Part shown: positions 7,900-16,881 of the stretch, one piece after another | Position numbering within the stretch: position 1 is the first letter of the stretch | How the letters are laid out: each line of letters starts with the position of its first letter | Origin: JANQPX01 sp965222015 | GTDB taxonomy: Bacteria; Pseudomonadota; Alphaproteobacteria; Geminicoccales; Geminicoccaceae | Assembly: GCA_965222015.1 (NCBI GenBank) | Contig: CBDCTL010000017.1 | Span: 124,001-188,000, forward strand | Direction: 5' to 3' | Length of the DNA: 64,000 nt | Program-made: the position numbers and the translations under genes | The notes under the pieces: generated by a model | Told to the model about the DNA's origin: nothing | Databases searched by the model: none | What the model saw: only the letters and a program-made list of their open reading frames with translations

Positions 7900-9054
7900 T
7901 CACCACCGGCGTTTTTGCGAGCGCCGCGGGATGCCTTCGAGCAGACCTTGCGTCAATCGATCGAATTTCACCTCCAGCGGATCGGCCGCCGTCCACGCCG
8001 GTCGCTCGCCGGCGGCCGGGCGTATTGTCCGGTCGCGTTCGAAAGGCTTGTCGAAACGGGCGCGCACTTCAGGCACTCGGAGATTTACCGTAGCGGGCGG
8101 CGGCCGCTCCGCGGTGCGTTTTTCCACCGTCGACGGTGCGATCAGGCGCGAAGCGGGGATGATCCGGGGAACATCGATGTCCCCGATCGCTTTTCGGTCG
8201 TGCATGCGGCCTTTCGCGGGGCCGGACGGCACATCGTCGGCACCGATCGTGCCAGTCGCTCCGGACCGTTCAGGGGGCGGCCCGATGATGGAATCCTTTG
8301 CCCATTCGCGATCCGCTGCCGCAGGCGCAATTGGTGGGTTCGTTGCCGTCGGTGCGTTCATTGCCGTCGAGCGTGACCTGACGCTCGACGCGACCGGAGT
8401 CCCATCATCGCCCGACGTCTCCGCTGCCAGCGGGACAGATCGGGTGAAGGGCTCGCCGGACGCCTTGCGGATCAGAAGATCGTCGCTGGACGCCCCATCG
8501 ATCCTGGCGGCCGCGCCGGCCACCAGGCTGGCGCGGTGGCGGCCGTCGGTCGTGGTCAGGACCGCGGAACCATCTTCGACCGAAAGATCGGCGGTGCCGG
8601 CAGCGACGGAGAGAACGATGGTCGCGTGTGCCGCCGTAATGTCGAAGCGATGGGTCAGGATGCGCGCCGAACGATTGGCCGCTGTGGCCAGCCGGAGGCG
8701 CAGTTCGCCTCGGTCGACGGTGAATTTCGGCGGCGCGTCGGCGGCGGGCAGGGTGAGCGACGTGCTTTCGTCGAGGGTGAGCTGCATGCCGTCGCGTGCG
8801 ATGATCAGGAACGAGCTCCGATCCGTGGCGACGAAACTGCCATGCGTGATCGCTTCGCCAGGTCTCAAGCCCGGCAGTTCCAGGCCATCCGGCGCCGTCG
8901 TTCGGATCGAACCCACCCGTTCCATCACCCGCCAGACGTCAGGGGAACCCTGGGCCCGTTCCGACGGAGTGTGCTGACATGCGGCGAGCGTCAGGGCTGC
9001 CAGCCCCATCGGCATGGCTTTGATCACCGCGCGTATCGTCGTTCGCCGTTTCAT
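7900..9054 (-). CDS. FecR-domain-like lipoprotein
   Basis: A 384-residue exported protein. The start at ATG 9054 (MKRRTTIRAVIK) is chosen because GAGG lies 10 nt upstream and a lipoprotein signal follows directly, with the lipobox LAAC. Residues ~35-190 resemble FecR-type periplasmic domains: the LRPGEAITHGSFVATDRSSF and LTLDESTSLTLPA blocks, then FTVDRGELRLRL. The remaining half is Pro/Arg/Ala-rich and probably disordered. It would be membrane-anchored in the periplasm. No FecI-type sigma factor is next to it, so this is not a classical FecIR pair. It is divergent from the oxidoreductase gene at 9249. Its function is unknown beyond the fold. Confidence 0.75.
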   Translation of the reverse strand: MKRRTTIRAVIKAMPMGLAALTLAACQHTPSERAQGSPDVWRVMERVGSIRTTAPDGLELPGLRPGEAITHGSFVATDRSSFLIIARDGMQLTLDESTSLTLPAADAPPKFTVDRGELRLRLATAANRSARILTHRFDITAAHATIVLSVAAGTADLSVEDGSAVLTTTDGRHRASLVAGAAARIDGASSDDLLIRKASGEPFTRSVPLAAETSGDDGTPVASSVRSRSTAMNAPTATNPPIAPAAADREWAKDSIIGPPPERSGATGTIGADDVPSGPAKGRMHDRKAIGDIDVPRIIPASRLIAPSTVEKRTAERPPPATVNLRVPEVRARFDKPFERDRTIRPAAGERPAWTAADPLEVKFDRLTQGLLEGIPRRSQKRRW

Positions 9055-9248
9055 GGCAACGCCATCCTCGAATAACCGGCCGTCTGCAGCCGCTTCCACC
9101 CCATGACAACACCTTTTGCTTACTTTTCCGTTAAGCTTGATCGCGGTTCGACGATTGGGTCGTGAATTCGGCGGAGGACAGGCGAACTCACGGGCGGTTC
9201 CGGGGTTTGGGCGGAGTCCGCGAACACGAGAAGGCAAAGGACGGTGAC

Positions 9249-10295
9249 ATGAGGCTCAAGATCGCGGTTGCCGGCAGCGGTTATTTCAGCCGCTTTCACT
9301 ACGATGGCTGGTCGAGGCTGGATGACGCTCGGCTGATCGGCGTCGCGTCGCTGGACCCTGAGGGACTGGCGTCGGTGCAAAGGCAGTTCGGCTTGGACGA
9401 GGTTTTCGATGATGTCGGCGAAATGCTCGATCGGACAGAGCCCGATCTGCTCGACATCGTGACACCGCCGTCCGCTCATCTGGCGCTGCTGGAGGAGGCC
9501 GCGGCGCGGGGTATCGGCGTGATCTGCCAAAAACCGCTCGGCGGTGACCTCGGGACGGCGCGATCGATGGTGGCGATCGCGGAACGGGCCGGCATCCCGC
9601 TTGTGGTTCACGAGAATTTTCGTTTTCAGCCCTGGTATCGGGAGGCGAAGCGGGTGATCGAGGGGGGGCTTCTCGGCGAGATCACGAATATCACCTTCCG
9701 CCTTCGCCCTGGCGACGGCCAGGGACCGCGCGCCTATCTCGACCGGCAGCCCTATTTCCAGCGGATGAAGCGTTTCCTCATCCACGAGACCGCGATCCAT
9801 CTCATCGACAGCTTTCGGTATCTGCTGGGCGAGGTCAGCGGCGTCTACGCCCATCTTCGAAAGCTGAACCCGGCGATCGACGGCGAGGACGCGGGCCATC
9901 TCGTCCTCACTTTCGAGAAGGGCGCCGTCGGACTGTTCGACGGCAATCGCCTGGTCGGATTTCCGGCCGGCAATCCGAGGCTGACCATGGGAGAGCTTTT
10001 GGTCGAAGGCACCGGCGGCAGCCTCCGTCTCGACGGCGAAGGCGACCTATGGCGCCGGCCTCATGACGGCCCCGAATGCGCTCACGACTACGAATGGGAA
10101 GATCGTGGTTTCGGCGGCGACTGCGTCTTCGCCCTGCAGCGTCACGTTCTCGCGCATTTTCAGGAGGGCGCTCCGCTCGAGAACTCCGGGCGGGATTATC
10201 TCGTCAATCTGGAGATCGAAGAGGTGCTTTATCGATCGGCGGAAAGCGGCCGGTTTCTCTCGGTGGAAGATGAACGTCGCTCGCTAACCTCTTAG
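9249..10295 (+). CDS. Gfo/Idh/MocA-family oxidoreductase
   Basis: An NAD(P)-dependent sugar or inositol-type dehydrogenase of 348 residues. The N-terminal Rossmann fold begins KIAVAGSGYFSRFHY (GxGxxx motif). The EKP-like catalytic motif reads CQKPLGGDL, and the C-terminal domain has the conserved histidine region FLIHETAIHLIDSFRYL. The start at ATG 9249 follows AAAGGACGG and places the Rossmann strand at the N terminus. It converges with, and overlaps by 12 nt at the 3' end, the small membrane protein gene of the ABC importer operon. This suggests it works on the imported carbohydrate or polyol. The substrate cannot be read from the sequence. Confidence 0.9.
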   Translation: MRLKIAVAGSGYFSRFHYDGWSRLDDARLIGVASLDPEGLASVQRQFGLDEVFDDVGEMLDRTEPDLLDIVTPPSAHLALLEEAAARGIGVICQKPLGGDLGTARSMVAIAERAGIPLVVHENFRFQPWYREAKRVIEGGLLGEITNITFRLRPGDGQGPRAYLDRQPYFQRMKRFLIHETAIHLIDSFRYLLGEVSGVYAHLRKLNPAIDGEDAGHLVLTFEKGAVGLFDGNRLVGFPAGNPRLTMGELLVEGTGGSLRLDGEGDLWRRPHDGPECAHDYEWEDRGFGGDCVFALQRHVLAHFQEGAPLENSGRDYLVNLEIEEVLYRSAESGRFLSVEDERRSLTS

Positions 10296-10574
10296 AACGG
10301 AAAGATACCAAACGTAGAGATAGCCCGTCCCGATCCCGAGAGCGATCGCCACGGCGAGGATCGCGAGCACGATCAGGGCGACTTTGCCGAGCCTGGCCAT
10401 CGGCACGCCTTCGCGGCAGAAGGGGATGAGATTGAAGGCGAGCCCGCCGAGCACCACGAGACCCGCGCCGATGCTGTAGAACATCATGGCAAATGGTTGA
10501 AAAATCATGAAAAGGGCAAGGATGCAGAGGCCGATGATGGCGTATTCGATCAGTCTTGCCTGGCTTGCCGTCAT
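10284..10574 (-). CDS. small integral membrane protein of the ABC importer operon
   Basis: 96 residues with three predicted membrane helices (about residues 10-28, 30-50 and 62-88) joined by a short positively charged loop (CREGVPMARLGK). It starts 11 nt after the second ATPase gene and closes the operon. Some two-ATPase glycerol-type importers carry a small membrane protein in a similar position, but I see no clear DUF2160 signature here. It may be an accessory subunit of the permease. Confidence 0.7.
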   Translation of the reverse strand: MTASQARLIEYAIIGLCILALFMIFQPFAMMFYSIGAGLVVLGGLAFNLIPFCREGVPMARLGKVALIVLAILAVAIALGIGTGYLYVWYLSVLRG

Positions 10575-10585
10575 CTCGGGTCACC

Positions 10586-11698
10586 TCATGCCGATAGCGC
10601 TTCGGTGTTGGCGGAAAGCTCGATGCGCCGACCGTCCGGGTCGAAGAGATGGAGCTGGTTCGGCCGGCAGCGCAGGTGGATCCGATCGCCGATCGCCGGC
10701 TTTCGATCGCGGTCGACGACGACCCGAAGCTCCTGCTCGCCGAGCGTCAGGTGCAGCAGGGTCTCGGCACCCATCGGCTCGACGATGTCGACGGTGGCGG
10801 AGAGCGTGTCGCCGGCGGCTTCGGCGACCAGGTCGAAGGCACGCGGACGGAGGCCGAGCGTCGCCTGATAGCCGGCGCGCAGGGATCTCGTCGCGCCGTC
10901 GATCGGCAGCAGCACTTTCTGGCCGGCGATCTCGAAATTGACGCCGTCGCTGGTGCGCTCGATCAGGGCGGCGGGCAACAGGTTCATCTGCGGCGTGCCG
11001 ATGAAGCCTGCGACGAACAGGTTGGCGGGCCGTGCGAAAATCTCGTGAGGGCTTGCCACCTGCTCGATCAGCCCGTCGCGCATCACCGCGATGCGATCGG
11101 CCATGGTCAGCGCTTCGAGCTGATCATGGGTGACGATCACGGTGGGTTTGTTCAGGCCCTCCAGCACCTGCTTGATCTCGCCGCGCATGGTCTCTCGGAG
11201 CTGGACGTCGAGCCGGGAGAGCGGCTCGTCGAACAGAAAGCAGACGGCGTCGCGAATGATCGAGCGGCCGACAGCGACCCGCTGCTTTTCACCCTCGGCG
11301 AGCTGACCGGGGGTTCTGTGGAGAACGTGATCGAGCTGGAGGATACGCGCGATCTCGCCGACCCGCCTCTCGATCTCCGCCGCGTCGAGCCTCTCGGCGT
11401 GCAGCGGGTAGGCCAGGTTTTCCCGGACGTTCAGACTAGGGTAGAGCGCGTAGAACTGAAAGGACATCGCGACGTTGCGCTCGCGCGCGGCGAGCTCGTT
11501 GACCCGCTGCCCGGCCAGCATGATGTCGCCGGATGTCGCCCATTCCAGCCCGGCGATCATGCGCAGCGTCGTGGTCTTGCCGCAGCCGGAAGGACCGAGC
11601 AGGCAGAGCACCTCGCCCTCGCCGACCTCGAGGTCGACCCGGTCGACGGCGGTCAGGTTCCCGAATCTTTTCGTGACCTGCCTGAGCTCGATGGTCAT
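10586..11698 (-). CDS. ABC importer ATPase subunit 2 (degenerate signature)
   Basis: A CUT1/UgpC-type ATP-binding subunit of 370 residues: Walker A GPSGCGKTTT, Q-loop AMSFQFYALYP, Walker B VCFLFDEPLSRLD, switch histidine in VIVTHDQLEA, and a C-terminal TOBE/MalK-like regulatory domain (residues ~235-365). The LSGGQ signature is replaced by LAEGEKQ (about 11284-11303). It is the fifth gene of the six-gene minus-strand operon. Together with the other ATPase (15481-16569) it should form a heterodimer on the cytoplasmic face. The family assignment is firm. The substrate is likely a sugar, polyol or glycerol derivative. Confidence 0.92.
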   Translation of the reverse strand: MTIELRQVTKRFGNLTAVDRVDLEVGEGEVLCLLGPSGCGKTTTLRMIAGLEWATSGDIMLAGQRVNELAARERNVAMSFQFYALYPSLNVRENLAYPLHAERLDAAEIERRVGEIARILQLDHVLHRTPGQLAEGEKQRVAVGRSIIRDAVCFLFDEPLSRLDVQLRETMRGEIKQVLEGLNKPTVIVTHDQLEALTMADRIAVMRDGLIEQVASPHEIFARPANLFVAGFIGTPQMNLLPAALIERTSDGVNFEIAGQKVLLPIDGATRSLRAGYQATLGLRPRAFDLVAEAAGDTLSATVDIVEPMGAETLLHLTLGEQELRVVVDRDRKPAIGDRIHLRCRPNQLHLFDPDGRRIELSANTEALSA

Positions 11699-11803
11699 GT
11701 CAGGGCCCGTCCACCGACGTCACATCTCCCCAAGGGTGACTTTTCCTTATGGCTTCACCTTTTCTTAACCCTCGGGTGGCAGTTTGGTTAACGCGACCGG
11801 ACA

Positions 11804-12670
11804 TCACTTCTTGACCGTGCCAAAGGTGACGCCGCGCAGCAGCTGATTCTGGAGGAGGAAGGTGACGAAGAAGATCGGGATCAGAAAGAGGGTGACGATG
11901 GCGGCGAGCAGCCCGTAGTCGACGCCGACCTCGCCGCCGAGCGTGCGCGCCATGGCGACCGGCACGGTGCGGGTGTCGACGCCGGTGAGAAGGAGCGCGA
12001 ACAGGAACTCGTTCCAGGTGAGGATCAGTCCGAAGACGAAGGTGGCGGCAAGGCCGGCCATGATCTGCGGGATGCAGATGCCGAAGAAGACGCGGCCTTC
12101 GGTGGCGCCCTCCATGCGGGCGGCGTCCTCGACTTCGGTGTTGAGCTCGTCGAAGAAGCTTTTCACCAGCCAGACCGAGAAGGGAATGTTGAAGGCGGTG
12201 TAGAGAAGAATGATGCCCCAGTAGGATCCGGCGAGGCCGGTGATGCGGAACATCAGGAAGATCGGGATGATCACCACGATCGGCGGCAGCATGCGGGTGG
12301 TCAGAATGATGAACAGATAGGTGTCGTTGCCCTTGAGCGGGTGGCGGGAAAAGGCATAAGCGGCCAGCGTGCCGACGACAAGGGCGAGCAGCACCGATGT
12401 CCCCGCGATGAAGATGGAGTTGAAGAAATAGAGCGGAAAGTTGGTCTCCTGAGCGGCACCGGCGCTGATGCTCGCGCGGTAGAAGACGCTGACGAAATTC
12501 TCGAAGGTTGGCGTGAAGAACAGCTTCGGCGGAATGGCCAGCGCATCCGTCCGCGTCTTGAAGGCGGTCAGGATGATCCAGAGGACCGGGAAGAAGTAGA
12601 TGATGCTGATGACGCTGACGAAAGCCGTCCAGCCCCAGCCCGCCTTCCCAATCTCCCGGGTCATGGCCAT
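11804..12670 (-). CDS. ABC importer permease 2 (MalG-type)
   Basis: 288 residues with six predicted membrane helices and the EAA loop (EDAARMEGATEGRVFFGICI) that contacts the ATPase. It is the MalG/UgpE-like partner of the upstream permease. The start at ATG 12670 (MAMTREIGKAG) has GAGG 7 nt upstream. Start codon and ribosome site both lie inside the left arm of a long inverted repeat (12668-12951) whose other arm covers the stop codon of permease 1. That arrangement could make its translation depend on that of permease 1. Confidence 0.93.
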   Translation of the reverse strand: MAMTREIGKAGWGWTAFVSVISIIYFFPVLWIILTAFKTRTDALAIPPKLFFTPTFENFVSVFYRASISAGAAQETNFPLYFFNSIFIAGTSVLLALVVGTLAAYAFSRHPLKGNDTYLFIILTTRMLPPIVVIIPIFLMFRITGLAGSYWGIILLYTAFNIPFSVWLVKSFFDELNTEVEDAARMEGATEGRVFFGICIPQIMAGLAATFVFGLILTWNEFLFALLLTGVDTRTVPVAMARTLGGEVGVDYGLLAAIVTLFLIPIFFVTFLLQNQLLRGVTFGTVKK

Positions 12671-12951
12671 GCGATGGCCTCGTTGACTTGCCCGAGCATG
12701 GGATTGCATTCGAGCGATGAATTTGAGCGCATGGCGGTTCCACGTCGGTCTGCAGGTTGGGACGCATTTCTCGGTCTGAGGAGCTGGTCGTGGCCCTCTC
12801 GGTGGGGGAACCGCGGCTCGCTCCGGACTGGCGCGGTTGGATCTTTGACGACAGGTGGCCGACCCGACGACCGCCCGCCATGCAACGGCATCTCGGCAAG
12901 AGAGCACGAACGACGCCCAGCGACGAGGCAAGTCCACGAGGTCATCGCATG
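12668..12951. repeat. long inverted repeat spanning the permease 1-permease 2 junction
   Basis: Arms of 25 bp, 12668-12692 and 12927-12951, match at 23 positions when one is reverse-complemented. Both begin CATGCGATG and end GACTTGCC. The 234 bp between them hold no gene. On the mRNA the first arm covers the last codons and stop of permease 1. The second arm contains the GAGG ribosome site and start codon of permease 2. It could be a MITE-like insertion or an RNA element that hides the second start. A related repeat sits at 32043-32197. Confidence 0.8.
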
Positions 12952-13880
12952 ACCTGTTCGCGGCGTTTGACCGCGTAGAGGTAGAGATTGGTGAGGACGA
13001 TGACGACGAAGAGCATGATGTAGGCGAGGGCGGCCGACTGGCTGGTGCGGAAGAACTGGAAGGCCATGCGGTAGACGTAGACGGCGATGGTCTCGGTGGC
13101 GGAGCCCGGGCCGCCTTCGGTGATGATGTAGACGAGGTCGAACAGTTTGAAGGTTTCGATGGTGCGGAACAGCACGGCGAGGAGAAGGAGGCTTCGAATA
13201 TAGGGGAAGGTGATGGTCGAGAAGCGGCGCCACCAGGAGGCGCGGTCGATCTCGGCGGCTTCGTAGAGATATTTCGGAACACTCACCAGGCCGGCGAGCA
13301 CCAGGAGCATGACGAAGGGCGACCACATCCAGGCATCGGCGATGACGATCGCGGCGATCGCGCCGGCGGGTGTGGAGAGCATCACGAAAGGCTCGGAAGT
13401 GAAGTGGTTGATCACCCAGCTCACCAGGCCGAAGGTCGGCTCGTAGTAAAGTTTGAAAAAAACGCCGACCGAAACGAAGGACAGCATCATCGGCGTCAGC
13501 ACCAGCATCAGGAGGATGCGGCGGAGCGGAAAGACGCGGGCGAACATCAGGGCCAGAAGGAAGCCGACGATCAGCTGCAGGATCACCGAGGATCCGACGA
13601 TGATCGCAGTGGTCTGGAAGCGCTCCCAGACCTTGTCGTCTGTCAGCACCCGTTCGTAGTAGGCGAGCCCGCGAAAGCTCGGCACGGTCAGTTTGTTGGC
13701 GCGGTAGTTGAAGAAGCTGAGGCCGAAGGACCAGAGCAGCGGAAAGATGTTCATCACGAACAGGACGACGATCGCCGGCGTGACCAAAAGCGGTCCGCGC
13801 CGCTCCGGCGCCATCAGCCAGGCGAAGAAGCCGCCGGCGTCACCTCGATGATCCTGCTGTCCTGCCGTCACGCCCGCCAT
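12942..13880 (-). CDS. ABC importer permease 1 (MalF-type)
   Basis: 312 residues from ATG 13880, with six predicted helices and the EAA motif (YLYEAAEIDRASWWRRFSTI). It is typical of the first permease of CUT1 importers (UgpA/MalF group). The start is placed at 13880 because it follows the binding-protein stop (13948) by 67 nt. Later GTG starts are possible and the ribosome site is weak. The gene ends in ATG CGA TGA inside the right arm of the inverted repeat that bridges to permease 2. Confidence 0.92.
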   Translation of the reverse strand: MAGVTAGQQDHRGDAGGFFAWLMAPERRGPLLVTPAIVVLFVMNIFPLLWSFGLSFFNYRANKLTVPSFRGLAYYERVLTDDKVWERFQTTAIIVGSSVILQLIVGFLLALMFARVFPLRRILLMLVLTPMMLSFVSVGVFFKLYYEPTFGLVSWVINHFTSEPFVMLSTPAGAIAAIVIADAWMWSPFVMLLVLAGLVSVPKYLYEAAEIDRASWWRRFSTITFPYIRSLLLLAVLFRTIETFKLFDLVYIITEGGPGSATETIAVYVYRMAFQFFRTSQSAALAYIMLFVVIVLTNLYLYAVKRREQVMR

Positions 13881-13947
13881 GCCCGCTGGTTCTCGGGTTC
13901 GGAAAGGTCGGCGAGGCCCGGCTCGATCCGGGCCTCGCGCGTCAACG

Positions 13948-15414
13948 TCATTCGATGTGGCCGGCATCCTCCAGGGTGAACTGCTGGAAATCGGCGACCT
14001 CGTTCAGGGCCTCTTCGGCCGAGATCTGGCCGGTGATCGCCTTGTCGAACTCTTCCTGCTGCTGTGTCAGGAGCTCGAAGAATTCCGGGATGTGCCAGAC
14101 GTCCCGCTGCCAATCCAGCATCTCGACATGGGCCTGGTTCCAGGGGCGGAGATCGTTGTATTCGGGATCGGCCATGACGCTCATCAGGCCGGACTGCCCG
14201 CCATTGGCGACGAAGGTCTTCTGCGTCTCCGGATTCAGCCACCATTTCACCACGTTCAGCGCTTCCTTGATCACCTCGTCGTCGTTCCAGGTGGTGAGCA
14301 CGAAGGGCTGGCCGCCGATATTGCCGGTGCGGTCGATCGAACCGTCGTCTTTCCTGAGGCCGGGCGCGACGCCGAAAGCCGATTTGTCGGAGACGGTCGA
14401 GGTTGCGGGATCGAGCACCGGCTCGCCGAGACCGACCCAGTCGATGATCGCCGCGACCTTGCCCTGCATGTACAGGTCCTGGATCACGAAAATGTCCATC
14501 TGACCGGTCTGGGCGACAGGAGGCATCAGCGGCAGCATCGAGAGGTAGTGCTCGAACGCCTCGATCGCGACGTCCGAATTGACCACACCTTCGGCCTGGG
14601 CTTCGGGGGCCTGGGTCTCGTCCCAGATGGAACCGCCATATTGCCAGATGAAGGCGTTTACGGCCATGGTCGAAAAGTCGTAGCCTTTGCCGGCCTGGTA
14701 GGCGATGCCGTAGAAATCGTCTTCGGCGGTGCCGTCACCGAGCGGTTCGCCGGCGGCGCGCTTGAAGTGTTCGCCGATGGCCCGCCAGGTGTCCCAGTCG
14801 ACGTCCTGCCAGTCCTCATAGGTGCAGGGCAGTTTCTTTTCGAAGTTTTCTTCAAACGCGGCGGCCTCGCCTTCGTGGCAGAAGAGGTCTTCGCGGTAGA
14901 AGGTGACGTAGGTGTCCGGGAACTGCGGAAAACCGTAATAGTGGGTGTCCGGTGCCGGCCATTCGCCTGCCTCTTCGAGTTGCGCGCGGGTCTTGTGCGG
15001 GTAGGTGGAATAGGCCGAGACCAGGACGGGATGAAGATCCTGCATGATCGCGGTCAGCTCGGGATCCTCCTTCATGTAGTCGGTCAGATCCATGTAATAG
15101 CCGCCCTCGACGAAGGAGCCGAGCCACTGGCTGTCGGTGACGATCATCTGATATTTCTGCTCGCCGGAGGTCAGCGAGGCGGCGACCCGCTCGTAGAAGC
15201 TGGGCCACGGAATGAAGTCCATGTCGAGCGTGGTGTTGTGCCCGTCCGGCGACTGATAGGTCTTGTCGAACTCTTCCTTCATGAAGCGGGTCGGCGGCCA
15301 GTCGGGCGCCGCCATGGTGATGGTGATGTCAGCCGCCATCAGGCCGGCCGACGACGCGCTCGCCAGCAGCGCGGCGCCCGCGAGCGTCAGAACAATTCCG
15401 GATCCTTTTCGCAT
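13948..15414 (-). CDS. extracellular solute-binding protein, family 1
   Basis: A 488-residue periplasmic binding protein. The signal peptide occupies residues 1-~27 (hydrophobic core VLTLAGAALLASASS, cleavage near MAA|DI). The mature part has the two-lobe family 1 pattern, including GKVAAIIDWVGLGEPV in the hinge region and a late FVANGGQSGLMSVM block. It is longer than the usual ~420 residues. It sits between ATPase 1 and permease 1 in the importer operon. The protein has several cysteines (LFCHEG, KLPCTYED) that could form a disulfide. The substrate is unknown, but the partners suggest a carbohydrate or polyol. Confidence 0.92.
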   Translation of the reverse strand: MRKGSGIVLTLAGAALLASASSAGLMAADITITMAAPDWPPTRFMKEEFDKTYQSPDGHNTTLDMDFIPWPSFYERVAASLTSGEQKYQMIVTDSQWLGSFVEGGYYMDLTDYMKEDPELTAIMQDLHPVLVSAYSTYPHKTRAQLEEAGEWPAPDTHYYGFPQFPDTYVTFYREDLFCHEGEAAAFEENFEKKLPCTYEDWQDVDWDTWRAIGEHFKRAAGEPLGDGTAEDDFYGIAYQAGKGYDFSTMAVNAFIWQYGGSIWDETQAPEAQAEGVVNSDVAIEAFEHYLSMLPLMPPVAQTGQMDIFVIQDLYMQGKVAAIIDWVGLGEPVLDPATSTVSDKSAFGVAPGLRKDDGSIDRTGNIGGQPFVLTTWNDDEVIKEALNVVKWWLNPETQKTFVANGGQSGLMSVMADPEYNDLRPWNQAHVEMLDWQRDVWHIPEFFELLTQQQEEFDKAITGQISAEEALNEVADFQQFTLEDAGHIE

Positions 15415-15480
15415 GGTCTCCCTTCCTTTCTTTCTTGGTTCGCGCTCACTTCGAGCGACCTCGTCTCCGTTCAGGCATGG

Positions 15481-16569
15481 TCATCGAATCGCACGGCCGC
15501 TCTCCCTGTCGAAGAGGTGGGCGCTCTGGGGGCGGAACGCGACGGCGAGCTCCGCGCCGACGGGGTAAGCGAGCGCTTCCTGCTCAGGCAGCGCCATCTT
15601 CAGCACCGTTCCGCCCGCCTCGACGTCGAGCACGGTGACGTCGCCGAGCGGTTCGGTGAGGTGGACCTTGGCGTCGATCGGATGGGCGCCCTCGCCCGCG
15701 CGCGCGGCCGGCAGGAGATCGTGCGGGCGAATGCCGAACAGTACGTCGCTCGCCGAATGGTTCCGCCAGCGGGCCGCGTCGACCTCGCCGAAGGGTAGCG
15801 CGATCACCGCCGAGCCGTCGCCGCCGCCCCGCATTTCACCCTCGATCAGGTTCATCGGCGGCGCGCCGACCATGGTCGCGACGAAGCTGTCGAGGGGCGT
15901 CTCGTACAGTTCGTCCGGGGTGCCGGTCTGGACGATGCGACCGTCCCGCAGCACGGCGATGCGCTCGCCCATGGACAGTGCCTCGAGCTGGTCGGGGGTC
16001 GCGTAGACCATGGTCATGCCGAGCTCGCGGTGCAGGCGCTTGAATTCGGCACGGGTTTCGTGCCGGAGCTTGGCGTCGAGATTGGTGAGAGGCTCGTCCA
16101 GAAGGAGAAGGTCGGGGTCCTGGATGAGGGCCCTGCCGATGGCGAGGCGCTGCTGCTCGCCGCCGGACATGGTGCTGGGCTTGCGATCGAGGGTGTGGGT
16201 GATCTTCAGCATCGAGGCGATGCGCTCGATTTTCTCGCGGGCCTCCCGGGCGGGCGTCTTTCGCTGCTTCAGGGGATAGGCGAGATTGTCGCGGACCGAG
16301 AGGTGCGGGTAGAGGGCGAACGTCTGAAAAATCATCGCCATGCCGCGGCCCTGCACCGGCGCTCGGGCCAGGTCGCGGCCGTCGAAGGTCACGGATCCTG
16401 CCTCGGGTCGTTCGAGGCCGGCGATCGTGCGCAGCGTCGTGGTCTTGCCGGCGGCGCTGGGTCCGAGAATGGCGAAGAACTCGCCGGAGCGAACGTCCAG
16501 ATCGACGCCGTTCAGCGCCGTGACGTCGCCATAGCGTTTGATCAGTCCTCGAAGTCGAAGGTCAGCCAT
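15481..16569 (-). CDS. ABC importer ATPase subunit 1 (switch histidine replaced)
   Basis: A CUT1-type ATPase of 362 residues: Walker A GPSAAGKTTT, Q-loop MIFQTFALYP, intact signature MSGGEQQRL, Walker B LLLLDEPLTNLD, and a TOBE-like C-terminal domain. In the switch loop the expected THDQ reads TPDQ. The Pro codon is at 15994-15996, so the catalytic switch histidine is missing. It is the first gene of the importer operon and is divergent from phaC. I chose ATG 16569 (MADLRLRGL), which matches the usual N terminus. An in-frame ATG at 16596 would add 9 residues. Its loss pairs with the signature loss in ATPase 2. Confidence 0.92.
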   Translation of the reverse strand: MADLRLRGLIKRYGDVTALNGVDLDVRSGEFFAILGPSAAGKTTTLRTIAGLERPEAGSVTFDGRDLARAPVQGRGMAMIFQTFALYPHLSVRDNLAYPLKQRKTPAREAREKIERIASMLKITHTLDRKPSTMSGGEQQRLAIGRALIQDPDLLLLDEPLTNLDAKLRHETRAEFKRLHRELGMTMVYATPDQLEALSMGERIAVLRDGRIVQTGTPDELYETPLDSFVATMVGAPPMNLIEGEMRGGGDGSAVIALPFGEVDAARWRNHSASDVLFGIRPHDLLPAARAGEGAHPIDAKVHLTEPLGDVTVLDVEAGGTVLKMALPEQEALAYPVGAELAVAFRPQSAHLFDRESGRAIR

Positions 16570-16881
16570 GCGGTCCGCGCGCCGCGCCGACGGCACGCCA
16601 TCTGGCCGCGGACGTCAGAGTCCCCTGCCGGACCATGTCGCCTCCCTGTCAGCAATTCGTTGTCATCATGGTAAGGGGGCAGTCGAGGAAAACGCAACTG
16701 TTTGAACACACACTTTCGGCGTTTATCGCCTCGCGCAGCCGCCGCGGCAGAGGGCGGGAGCGCGGGGCGTGGCGGAAGATTGGGACGGCCGCACAAAGCC
16801 GGTGGTGGTGTGCCGGCGGTTTGTCTAGGATCCCAAGACCATTCGAACCAATCGGTTTTCGAGGAGCGCCGGAGATTTGTC
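16570..16881. promoter_or_regulatory. divergent promoter region, importer operon / phaC
   Basis: This 312-nt gap separates the starts of two divergent transcription units and must hold both promoters. A TTGAAC at 16699-16704 could be part of a phaC -35 box. No clear operator palindrome was found. GGAG lies about 10 nt before the phaC ATG. Confidence 0.4.

Noticed and set aside
10284..10574. Assignment of the small membrane protein to DUF2160 and the whole operon to glycerol uptake
   Set aside because: The gene content resembles glycerol importers (two ATPases, two permeases), but the small protein lacks the family's recognisable motif, so the substrate is left open.
12693..12926. The loop of the inverted repeat as an insertion sequence carrying a transposase
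   Set aside because: 234 bp is too short, no transposase motif is present in any frame, and no target-site duplication could be identified.
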